DNA from: DAOUAG01 sp034432935
GTDB lineage: Bacteria; Chloroflexota; Dehalococcoidia; SM23-28-2; RBG-16-64-32
Direction: 5' to 3'
DNA: 7,321 nt
Assembly (NCBI GenBank): GCA_034432935.1
Contig: DAOUBD010000003.1
Coordinates: forward strand, 1 to 7,321
The position numbers were made by a program, and so were the translations under genes. Positions 1 to 5,939 of this stretch are shown here, one piece after another (the stretch's first letter is position 1; every line of letters begins with the position of its first letter). The notes below the pieces were generated by a model. The model did no database searches and had not been told where the DNA came from. It saw only the letters and a list, made by a program, of their open reading frames with translations.

Positions 1-101
1 ATCCGGCCAACCGCCGCATCTACGATGAGCTGTTCGCCGAGTTTGTGAACATCTATCGCAACAACAAGAAGATGTACGCCCGGCTCAACGCCGGACACTA
101 G
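1..101 (+). CDS. C-terminal end of a probable FGGY-family carbohydrate kinase (partial, 5' end outside window)
   Basis: An open frame runs in from the left edge and stops at TAG 99-101, giving the last 32 residues of a protein. The tail contains YDELFAEFVNIYRNN and ends in YARLNAGH. An amphipathic final helix of the form YDxLFxxFxxIYxxN is typical of the C-terminal end of FGGY sugar kinases such as xylulokinases, which transfer phosphate from ATP to a sugar or polyol in the cytoplasm. The catalytic region lies outside the window, so the substrate cannot be read. The stop codon overlaps the ribosome binding site of the next gene, 13 bases upstream of its ATG, so the two are probably cotranscribed. 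The family call rests on a short tail and recalled family features only; a different helical C-terminus is possible. Confidence 0.55.
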   Translation, partial: PANRRIYDELFAEFVNIYRNNKKMYARLNAGH

Positions 102-107
102 GAGGGG
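100..107 (+). promoter_or_regulatory. Shine-Dalgarno sequence of the S1P lyase-like gene
   Basis: AGGAGGGG lies 7 bases before the ATG at 115 and overlaps the upstream stop codon (TAG 99-101). It is a strong match to the anti-SD sequence, fixes the start at 115, and suggests translational coupling with the kinase. Confidence 0.8.
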
Positions 108-114
108 CGTTCCC

Positions 115-1515
115 ATGACCGCGGAACAACACGCGCCTGGGCTGGAAGCCAGCATCAAAGCCTATCGCCTGCGCCTGCCGACCTATCGCCAACTGCCCGA
201 GGAAGGGCGGCCGAGAGACGAGATCCTAGCTGAGATGCGCCTGATGGCCGAGGCCGAGGCCGCCCGTTGGCGCGAGGGGTTCGCCTCCGGCTCCGTCTAC
301 AACGGCGATGAGGAGCATATCGAGTTCCTCAACCAGGTCTACGCCATCAACTCCCAGTCCAACCCCCTGCACACCGATATCTGGCCCAGCGCCGTCAAGT
401 ACGAGTCCGAGGTCGTGGCCATGACGGCCGAGATGCTGGGGGCAGGACGGACCGAAGACGAGATCTGCGGCACCGTAACCTCGGGCGGCACAGAGAGCAT
501 CCTTCTGGCCATGAAGGCCTACCGGGACTACGCCCGGGAGAAGAAGGGGATCGCCCAGCCGCAGATGGTGGTGCCCAGCACCGCCCATGCCGCCTTCGAT
601 AAGGCAGCCCAGTACTTCGGCATCGACATCGTCCACGTGCCCGTGGGGCCCGATTTCCGCGCCGACGTGGCGGCCATGGAGGCGGCCATCACCCCGAACA
701 CCATCGTCCTCGTGGGCTCGGCGCCGCCCTTCCCCCACGGCATCATCGACCCCATCGAGGAGCTATCGGAGCTGGCCCGCTCCCGGGGCATCGGTTTCCA
801 CACCGACGCCTGCCTCGGCGGCTTCCTCTTGCCCTGGGCGGAGAAGCTGGGATACCCGGTGCCGCCCTTCGATTTCCGGCTGCCGGGGGTCACCTCCATA
901 TCCGCCGATACCCACAAATACGGTTACGCCGCCAAAGGGACATCGGTGGTGCTGTACCGGGGCCAAGAGCTGCGCCACTACCAGTACTTCGCGGCCACGG
1001 ACTGGCCGGGCGGCCTGTACTGCTCCCCCACCTTCGCCGGCAGCCGGCCGGGCGCCCTGACCGCCGCCTGCTGGGCAGCCATGGTATCCATCGGCCAGCG
1101 CGGGTACCTGGAGGCGGCCAGGCGCATCTTGGAGACGGCGGCCAAGATCAAGGACGGGATCCGCCAGATCCCGGAACTGCGGCTCATCGGCGACCCCCTC
1201 TTCGTGATTTCTTTCGAGTCTCCGGAGCTGGACATCTACCGGATCATGGATGCTATGACGGAGCGGAAGTGGAGCCTGAACGGGCTCCAGCGGCCCCCCG
1301 CCTTGCACCTTTGCGTCACGTTGCGCCACACCCGCCCGGGCGTTGCCGAGCGGTTCTTGGCGGACTTGCGGGCAGCTGTGGCGGAAGTGAAAGCCAACCC
1401 CCACAAGGAAGGCGGCGTCGCCCCCATCTACGGCATGGCCAACACCTTGCCAGACCGGGGAATCATCGCGGACCTCCTGCGGAAGTATATGGACAATTGG
1501 TACCGGTTGGAGTAA
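115..1515 (+). CDS. Sphingosine-1-phosphate lyase-like PLP-dependent enzyme
   Basis: This 466-residue protein belongs to the PLP fold-type I group II decarboxylase/lyase family and looks most like sphingosine-1-phosphate lyase. That enzyme cleaves the C2-C3 bond of phosphorylated sphingoid bases, giving phosphoethanolamine and a fatty aldehyde. Visible landmarks in order are the active-site loop SNPLHTDIWPS (82-92), the phosphate-binding TSGGTES (122-128), His158 in STAHAAF as the likely ring-stacking residue, Asp231 in DACLGG as the likely pyridine-nitrogen partner, and the Schiff-base lysine Lys268 in SISADTHKYGYA. DTDWxGG-like and AGSRPG segments follow (296-312). From memory, long stretches match human SGPL1 almost residue for residue. 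There is no N-terminal membrane segment, unlike the eukaryotic ER enzymes, so the protein is probably soluble, like the characterised Symbiobacterium enzyme. The ATG at 115 has a strong ribosome binding site. It follows a probable sugar kinase by 13 bases. The true substrate could be another phosphorylated amino alcohol. Confidence 0.85.
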   Translation: MTAEQHAPGLEASIKAYRLRLPTYRQLPEEGRPRDEILAEMRLMAEAEAARWREGFASGSVYNGDEEHIEFLNQVYAINSQSNPLHTDIWPSAVKYESEVVAMTAEMLGAGRTEDEICGTVTSGGTESILLAMKAYRDYAREKKGIAQPQMVVPSTAHAAFDKAAQYFGIDIVHVPVGPDFRADVAAMEAAITPNTIVLVGSAPPFPHGIIDPIEELSELARSRGIGFHTDACLGGFLLPWAEKLGYPVPPFDFRLPGVTSISADTHKYGYAAKGTSVVLYRGQELRHYQYFAATDWPGGLYCSPTFAGSRPGALTAACWAAMVSIGQRGYLEAARRILETAAKIKDGIRQIPELRLIGDPLFVISFESPELDIYRIMDAMTERKWSLNGLQRPPALHLCVTLRHTRPGVAERFLADLRAAVAEVKANPHKEGGVAPIYGMANTLPDRGIIADLLRKYMDNWYRLE

Positions 1516-1537
1516 GGAGGCCCGCGTTTAGCTGCGG

Positions 1538-2452
1538 CTAGTGGCCGTGGCGCTCCCGCACCAGCTCGTCGAAGCCGCCGCGGTAGCGCCGGCCGTCGTC
1601 AGGCTCCGGGTGGATGACGATGACGGTGCCGGGCAGGCGCTCCTGGATGGCCCGCTCGATGCTCTCGGCGATGGCGTGGACGTCCTCGACGGTGCGCTGC
1701 GGATCGACCAGGAGGTGCATATCGACGTGACGGGTGGCGCCCGAGCGCCGCGTTCGCAGGCGGTGGAACCCCCGGACATCGCTGCGATGCTCCACCAGCA
1801 CGTCGTGGATGATGCGCATCTCATCCGAGGGCAGCGCCACATCCATCATCTCCGAGGTGGCGGCCCGCACGAGGCGAATGGCGGTCCATCCCATGTAGGC
1901 GGCCAGGCCCAGCGCCACTAGCGGGTCGAAGACCTTCTCCCCGGTGATCCCCACCAGGGCCAGGCCGGCCATGATGGCCAGGGCCTGCACCACGTTTGTC
2001 TGAAGGTGGGTCGATTCCGCCATTAGGGCCAAGGACTGGCTTCGAATCGCCTGCCTGCGCATGGCGAGGGCGAGGAGGGCGTTGGCCGCAGCCGCTAGAG
2101 CCATGACGGCCAAGCCGATGCCGACGTGGATCTCCGGCGCAGCGCCCAGAAGGCGCCGGATCGCCTGGAAGACGACGAAACCTCCGCCGACGGCTACGAT
2201 GGTAGCCGCCACGGCCGCCGACATGCTCTCGATCTTGCCGTGGCCGTAGGGGTGCTCTTCGTCGGCAGGCTGGTTGGCGACGCGGACGCTGAGGAGCGCG
2301 GCCGTCGCTGCCGCCAGGTCATTCCCGCTGTCGACGGCGTCAGAGAGTACGGCGATGCTCCCGCTCAGCAGGCCGACGGCGAGCTTTAGGGCCAGCAGGC
2401 AGGCTGTGGTAGCCAGGGAGATGGTGGCGATGCGTTGGGAAGCCCGGTTCAT
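1538..2452 (-). CDS. Cation diffusion facilitator (CDF) family metal transporter
   Basis: This 304-residue inner-membrane protein should export divalent cations (Zn, Fe, Mn, Co or Cd) in exchange for protons, as a dimer. About six hydrophobic segments span residues 8-200, followed by a cytoplasmic metal-binding domain from about 205. Aligned by eye with E. coli YiiP/FieF, the TM2 site DSGND supplies Asp41 and Asp45, and the ADEEHPYGHGK loop supplies Asp64, His67 and His71. The C-terminal domain keeps His230 (FHRLRTR), His246 (DMHLLVD) and His281 (HPEP). The TM5 motif reads HLQTN, so Asn153 stands where YiiP has Asp157; the AAC codon is at 1994-1996. This may change metal selectivity. It is the third gene of the transketolase operon, 33 bases after the C-subunit stop, with only a weak ribosome binding site. 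Length and domain order are normal for the family. Confidence 0.92.
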   Translation of the reverse strand: MNRASQRIATISLATTACLLALKLAVGLLSGSIAVLSDAVDSGNDLAAATAALLSVRVANQPADEEHPYGHGKIESMSAAVAATIVAVGGGFVVFQAIRRLLGAAPEIHVGIGLAVMALAAAANALLALAMRRQAIRSQSLALMAESTHLQTNVVQALAIMAGLALVGITGEKVFDPLVALGLAAYMGWTAIRLVRAATSEMMDVALPSDEMRIIHDVLVEHRSDVRGFHRLRTRRSGATRHVDMHLLVDPQRTVEDVHAIAESIERAIQERLPGTVIVIHPEPDDGRRYRGGFDELVRERHGH

Positions 2453-2485
2453 CCTGGACAGGAAACGGGGCCAGGCGCCCTCTGG

Positions 2486-3457
2486 TTACCCCGCCTTGCG
2501 GGCGATGACATCCTTGGCCGCTTGGGCTATGGCCGCAGGGGTGAGCCCAAAGTACTCCAGTAGCTCTTGCCAGGTGCCGCTGGTGCCGTAGCGGTCGCGC
2601 ATCCCGACGAGGGCCATGGGGGTGGGCTGGGCCTCGGCCAGCACGCCGGCGACGAGGCTGCCCAGGCCGCCGTGCACGAAGTGGTCCTCAGCGGTGACTA
2701 TGGCCCCTGTGTCCCGGGCTGCGGCGAGCACGGCGTCGCGGTCCATGGGACGGAGGGATGAGGCGTTGAGGACGCGGGCGCCGATGCCCTCGCCCTCTAG
2801 CAACGACGCCGCCTCCAGGGCCGCCGCCACGAGCTCCCCGCAGGCGATGAGGGTGACGTCTCGCCCATCGCGTAGCATGTGCCAGCGCCCCAACTGGAAC
2901 TCGTAGCGCTCGCCTTGGTACAGACCGTTCTCGTAGACGATGGGCGTCTTAGGGCGCAGCGTCCGGACATAGAAGGGCCCCTCGCTGCGGGCAGCGGCCT
3001 CGATGGCCTGGCAGGCTTCGACGTAGTCGGCGGGAAAGACGACCCTGAAGGTGGGGAGGGAGAGCATGAGGGCCAGGTCCTCCAGGGCTTCAGCGGAGGC
3101 CCCGTCCTCGCCGGTGACGACGCCCCCGTGGGAGGCCACCAGCTTGACGTTCGTGCCGGGCTGGGCCACGGCCATGCGCAGCTGGTCGAAACAGTGGCCG
3201 GGAGCGAAAACGGCGAAGCTGCTACAGAAGGCGATCTTGCCGCAGGCGGCCAGGCCCGCCGCCACGCCGATCATGTTGGCCTCCGCCACGCCGACGGTGA
3301 AGAACCGCTCTGGGAACTCGCGGCCGAACTTGGCCGCCGAGGTGGAGACCCCAAGATCGGCGTCCACGCAAACGACATCCAGCCCCTCCTTGGCGAGCTT
3401 GATCAAGGTAGGGCCCAGGGCCGCCCGTGTCGCCTCCGACTTGGCAGCCTGCACCAT
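2486..3457 (-). CDS. Transketolase, C-terminal subunit
   Basis: This 323-residue protein is the pyrimidine-binding plus C-terminal half of a split transketolase. With the N subunit it moves two-carbon ketol units between sugar phosphates in the non-oxidative pentose phosphate pathway, using thiamine diphosphate. The N-terminal part has VCVDADLG (29-36) and the GVAEANM segment (56-62), whose Glu59 is the expected catalytic glutamate activating the cofactor. SSFAVF (79-84), a SHGGVVTGEDGASAE loop (109-123) and FPAD (141-144) follow; the C-terminal domain (about 190-323) includes EDHFVHGGLG (257-266). The start is the ATG at 3457-3455, which shares its A with the TGA of the upstream N subunit (TGATG), with GGGAG 11 bases upstream. 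A longer in-frame reading back to 3742 would lie inside the N-subunit gene and is rejected. The tight overlap supports equimolar production of the two halves. Confidence 0.93.
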   Translation of the reverse strand: MVQAAKSEATRAALGPTLIKLAKEGLDVVCVDADLGVSTSAAKFGREFPERFFTVGVAEANMIGVAAGLAACGKIAFCSSFAVFAPGHCFDQLRMAVAQPGTNVKLVASHGGVVTGEDGASAEALEDLALMLSLPTFRVVFPADYVEACQAIEAAARSEGPFYVRTLRPKTPIVYENGLYQGERYEFQLGRWHMLRDGRDVTLIACGELVAAALEAASLLEGEGIGARVLNASSLRPMDRDAVLAAARDTGAIVTAEDHFVHGGLGSLVAGVLAEAQPTPMALVGMRDRYGTSGTWQELLEYFGLTPAAIAQAAKDVIARKAG

Positions 3458-4362
3458 CAGTCCGCCAGCTCCCGCAAGGCAAGCTCCGTCTGCTCCGGGT
3501 TCGTGGCCTTGCCGTGGAAGTCCGGGTTGTTCTCCATAAAGCTCACGCCCTTGCCCTTGATGGTCTCGCAGATGACCACGGTGGGCTGCCCAACGTGGTC
3601 GCGGGCCTCCTCCAGGGCGGCGATGATGGCATCGTAGTCGTGACCATCGATGTGCCACGTCCGCCAGCCGAAGGCCTGCCACTTCTGCGCCAGCGGCTCC
3701 AGGTTCATGATGTTCACGGCGTGTCCGTTCTGGGAGATCCACCCGCCCGGACGCGCTGGGCGATCCCCGTCGCCGCCAAAGCGCAGGTAGTCGGAAAATC
3801 CGTCGTTCTGGATGTGGTTCCGGTCCACGATGGCCGTCAGGTTATCCGCGGCGTGGTGAGCCGCCGCCATCGCCGCCTCCCAGGTCTGACCCTCCTGACA
3901 GTCGCCGTCGCTCAGGAGGCAGAAAACGTGATAAGGCCTGCCGTCCAGCCGGCCGGCCAGGGCGTGGCCCAGGCTGAAGGAGAGCCCCATGCCCAGCGCC
4001 CCGGCGGACATCTCGACCCCGGGGGGCTTTTGCATGACGGTGTGCCCCTGGAGCCGGCTCCCCAACCGCCGGAAGGTCTCCAGCTCCTCCACCGGGAAGT
4101 AGCCAGCCTCCGCCATCACCGCGTAGAGCGCCGGGGTGGCGTGCCCCTTGCTCATGATGAAGCGATCCCGGTCCGGCCACAGGGGGTTCTTGGGGTCATG
4201 CCTCAGGACTCGAAAGTAGAGGGCCACCAGAATGTCGGCGCAAGACATCGACCCGCCGGGGTGGCCGGAGTTGGCGTTGGCTGTCATGCGGATTATGTGC
4301 CGCCGCACTCGCCGCGCGATGCCGCGCAACTCTTCGGTCGTAGGTGCCTGGGTAGATGTCAA
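3457..4362 (-). CDS. Transketolase, N-terminal subunit (TTG start)
   Basis: This is the thiamine-diphosphate-binding half of a split transketolase, 301 residues from the chosen start. Visible motifs are SGHPGG (32-37), SKGHATPALY (71-80), QGH (105-107), GALGMGLS (121-128), and the cofactor/Mg motif SDGDCQEG (151-158) with Asn182 in VDRNHIQNDG. IDGHD (238-242) and ETIKGKGVSFME (266-277) close the subunit. I chose TTG at 4362-4360 as the start. An open frame extends to a TTG at 4425, but that TTG is part of a promoter -35 box and the -10 box lies within the extended frame, so a transcript from this promoter would not contain it. GGGGCGG lies upstream of 4362 as a possible ribosome binding site. 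Compared with typical N subunits, about 25-30 extra residues seem to lie between Asn186 and the MNLEPLAQKW segment. The gene overlaps the C-subunit gene by one base. Confidence 0.9.
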   Translation of the reverse strand: MTSTQAPTTEELRGIARRVRRHIIRMTANANSGHPGGSMSCADILVALYFRVLRHDPKNPLWPDRDRFIMSKGHATPALYAVMAEAGYFPVEELETFRRLGSRLQGHTVMQKPPGVEMSAGALGMGLSFSLGHALAGRLDGRPYHVFCLLSDGDCQEGQTWEAAMAAAHHAADNLTAIVDRNHIQNDGFSDYLRFGGDGDRPARPGGWISQNGHAVNIMNLEPLAQKWQAFGWRTWHIDGHDYDAIIAALEEARDHVGQPTVVICETIKGKGVSFMENNPDFHGKATNPEQTELALRELAD

Positions 4363-4395
4363 AGTCTGGAACCGCCCCTGCTGGATGCTGGACTC

Positions 4396-4425
4396 ATTAT
4401 AGGTACGCCCGGAAGCCCCTGGCAA
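4396..4425 (-). promoter_or_regulatory. Sigma70-type promoter of the transketolase-CDF operon
   Basis: On the minus strand a TTGCCA -35 box (4425-4420) and a perfect TATAAT -10 box (4401-4396) are separated by 18 bases. Transcription should begin near 4389, leaving a leader of about 27 bases before the TTG start at 4362. Both boxes fall in the intergenic region at the right distance from the gene, which makes chance less likely in this high-GC DNA. An 8-base palindrome, CAACGTTG (4423-4430), overlaps the -35 box and could be an operator, but this is speculative. Confidence 0.7.
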
Positions 4426-4438
4426 CGTTGACGAATGG

Positions 4439-4447
4439 TGCTATGAT
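4439..4447 (+). promoter_or_regulatory. Candidate extended -10 promoter for the amidohydrolase operon
   Basis: TGCTATGAT has the TGn extension and a TATGAT hexamer, 27 bases before the amidohydrolase ATG. No -35 box is seen at normal spacing; TTGACG at 4428 is only 8 bases upstream of the hexamer. This would place a promoter back to back with the transketolase promoter. The call rests on motif and position only. Confidence 0.4.
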
Positions 4448-4456
4448 TTCTGGCAA

Positions 4457-4463
4457 AAGGGGG
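4457..4463 (+). promoter_or_regulatory. Shine-Dalgarno sequence of the amidohydrolase gene
   Basis: AAGGGGG lies 10 bases before the ATG at 4474 and supports that start codon. Confidence 0.55.
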
Positions 4464-4473
4464 CCGCCGCCGG

Positions 4474-5319
4474 ATGATAATCGACTTCCATACCCATATA
4501 TTCCCGCCACGAGTAAGGGAGCGCCGGGACGAGTTCCTCCGCCGTGACCCCACCTTTGCCGAGATGTATTCCAGCGCCAAGGCCAAGATCGCCACGGCGG
4601 ATGATCTCCTCCGCAGTATGGATCAGAGCGGCGTGGACGTTAGCGTCGCCCTGGGATTCGCCTGGGCCAGCCATGACCTCTGCGTGCTCCACAACGACTA
4701 CCTGCTAGAGGCAGCGGCTGCCAGCGGGGGACGGATAGTTCCCTTCTGCACCGTGAACCCGGCCTGCGAGGAGGCGGAGCAGGAGGCGATGCGCTGCGCC
4801 CGGGCAGGAGCCCTGGGCCTCGGGGAGCTGCGGCCCGACAGCCAGGGCTGGGACCTGAACGGCGATCCAGGGGAGTCGCTGGCCAGCGTGGCCGAAAGGC
4901 ACGGCCTCCTGCTCCTCTTCCACGTTTCGGAGCCCGTGGGCCGCAACTATCCGGGAAAAGCGGGGGGCGCCCTGACGGCGTTCTTCGAATTCGCTTCCCG
5001 GCACCCGGAGCTGCGGATCGTGGGGGCCCACCTGGCGGGCGGCCTGCCCTTCTTCGCCCCCATGCCTGAGGTGCGCCAGGCCTTCAACCACGTGTACGTC
5101 GACACCGCCGCCCAGAGGCTCCTCTACGACCACCGGGCCTACGACCAGATGGTCCGCCTCATAGGCGCCGAACGCATCCTCCTCGGCAGCGACTATCCGC
5201 TGGTATCGCAAGCGCGCCAGATCGAGGAGGTGCGCTCCGGCATCTTCCGCACCGATGACCTCCGGCTGGTGTTGGGGCTGAACGCTGAGCGCCTCTTGGC
5301 CCGCGAGCACCGCTCATGA
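4474..5319 (+). CDS. Amidohydrolase 2 family (TIM-barrel metal-dependent hydrolase)
   Basis: This 281-residue protein has the signature of the metal-dependent amidohydrolase superfamily, closest to the amidohydrolase-2/ACMSD-like branch, whose members are hydrolases or non-oxidative decarboxylases. It begins with the first metal-binding pair in MIIDFHTHIFPP (His6, His8). Glu118 follows in LGELRPD, His150 in LLFHVSEPVG, His186 in IVGAHLAGG, and Asp240 in LLGSDYPL, which together form a complete metal site. The C-terminal NAERLL (270-275) is typical of the family. No signal peptide is visible, so it is probably cytoplasmic. The substrate cannot be read from sequence. The start at 4474 sits 10 bases after AAGGGGG. 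Its TGA overlaps the ATG of the next gene (ATGA, 5316-5319), so the two are probably translationally coupled. A TatD-like nuclease is less likely because the spacing of the motifs and the ending differ. Confidence 0.87.
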   Translation: MIIDFHTHIFPPRVRERRDEFLRRDPTFAEMYSSAKAKIATADDLLRSMDQSGVDVSVALGFAWASHDLCVLHNDYLLEAAAASGGRIVPFCTVNPACEEAEQEAMRCARAGALGLGELRPDSQGWDLNGDPGESLASVAERHGLLLLFHVSEPVGRNYPGKAGGALTAFFEFASRHPELRIVGAHLAGGLPFFAPMPEVRQAFNHVYVDTAAQRLLYDHRAYDQMVRLIGAERILLGSDYPLVSQARQIEEVRSGIFRTDDLRLVLGLNAERLLAREHRS

Positions 5320-5930
5320 TGAGGCCAGCGTCCCGCCGGCAGGCCACGGGGGATGTCCTCCGCTTGTTCGTAGCTGTGGAGCTGGGGGAGGAGGCTCTGC
5401 GGGCCTTGGCGTCGTTGCAGGACGCTCTGCGCCGCAGAGGGTTGGACGGGTTGCGCTGGGTGCGCCCGGAGGGGGTGCATCTAACCCTTAAGTTCTTGGG
5501 AGAGACGCCGGCGGAGCGTGTGCCGGCCATTCAAGAGGCGCTAGGCGAGGCCGTCAGTGGCACGCCTCCCCATGTCCTCAGGCTGAACGGCCTGGGCACC
5601 TTTGGCAGCCGCCGCAGCCCCCGGGTGCTGTGGGTCGGCCTCGAGGGTGACCTAGAGGACCTGCGGCGGCTTCAGGGGAGGGTGGAAGCCGCCCTGGCCC
5701 GGCTCGGTTTCCCCAGGGAGGACCGCGCCTTCTCTCCCCACCTGACCCTGGCCCGCGTGCGCCCGGAAAACGCAGCGGCCCTCAGCGAGCCCATCGCCCG
5801 GGCTATAGAGGCGGCGCCGGCGCCCGAGGCCAGCATCGCGGTGCGGGATGTCGTCCTCATGCGTAGCACCCTTGGCCCCGGGGGCGCCGTCTACGATCGC
5901 CTCGCCGCCTTTCCCCTAACGGTAAAATAG
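5316..5930 (+). CDS. thpR: RNA 2',3'-cyclic phosphodiesterase (2'-5' RNA ligase family)
   Basis: This 204-residue protein belongs to the 2H phosphoesterase superfamily, LigT/ThpR branch. These enzymes hydrolyse 2',3'-cyclic phosphate RNA ends to 2'-phosphate and can join tRNA halves by a 2'-5' bond in vitro. The two defining HxTx motifs are intact: HLTLKFLGE (His55, Thr57) and SPHLTLARVR (His142, Thr144). The family opening LRLFVAVEL is at 15-23. The start is ATG at 5316, overlapping the upstream stop as ATGA; a second ATG follows directly at 5319 and either could be used. About 14 residues precede the conserved first strand, somewhat longer than usual for the family, and contain several arginines. 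The length is otherwise close to normal. The ATGA overlap ties its expression to the amidohydrolase, although no functional link between the two is known to me. Confidence 0.93.
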   Translation: MMRPASRRQATGDVLRLFVAVELGEEALRALASLQDALRRRGLDGLRWVRPEGVHLTLKFLGETPAERVPAIQEALGEAVSGTPPHVLRLNGLGTFGSRRSPRVLWVGLEGDLEDLRRLQGRVEAALARLGFPREDRAFSPHLTLARVRPENAAALSEPIARAIEAAPAPEASIAVRDVVLMRSTLGPGGAVYDRLAAFPLTVK

Positions 5931-5939
5931 AGACTGGCC

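Noticed and set aside
763..1404. A 213-codon minus-strand frame inside the S1P lyase-like gene
   Set aside because: The plus-strand gene carries family motifs throughout this stretch. The minus frame encodes a Gly/Arg/Val-rich sequence with no motif.
1516..1537. Possible terminator hairpin (CCGC...GCGG) between the S1P lyase-like and CDF genes
   Set aside because: The stem is only 4 base pairs with an 8-base loop and no T run on either strand.
2879..3637. A 252-codon open frame on the plus strand opposite the transketolase C-subunit gene
   Set aside because: It is antisense to a certain gene with intact motifs; its composition is typical of a mirror frame in high-GC DNA.
3458..3742. 95-codon N-terminal extension of the transketolase C subunit
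   Set aside because: It overlaps the N-subunit gene in another frame and encodes Arg/Gly-rich sequence unlike any transketolase. The ATG at 3457 in the TGATG junction fits the family start.
3427..4431. A 334-codon open frame on the plus strand opposite the transketolase N-subunit gene
   Set aside because: It lies almost wholly antisense to a clear transketolase gene, has low-complexity Val/Gly/Pro/His-rich content, no recognisable motifs and no ribosome binding site. High GC content keeps such frames open by chance.
4428..4447. TTGACG and TATGAT read as a standard -35/-10 promoter on the plus strand
   Set aside because: The spacing is only 8 bases, too short for sigma70; only the extended -10 reading of TATGAT is kept.
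4705..5310. A 201-codon minus-strand frame opposite the amidohydrolase gene
   Set aside because: It is fully contained in a well-supported gene and has no start signal or recognisable domain.
5923..5928. TAAAAT as a -10 box for the small membrane protein gene
   Set aside because: No -35 match is seen at proper spacing. The hexamer lies at the end of thpR, and it is only 11 bases from the ATG, too close for a normal leader.
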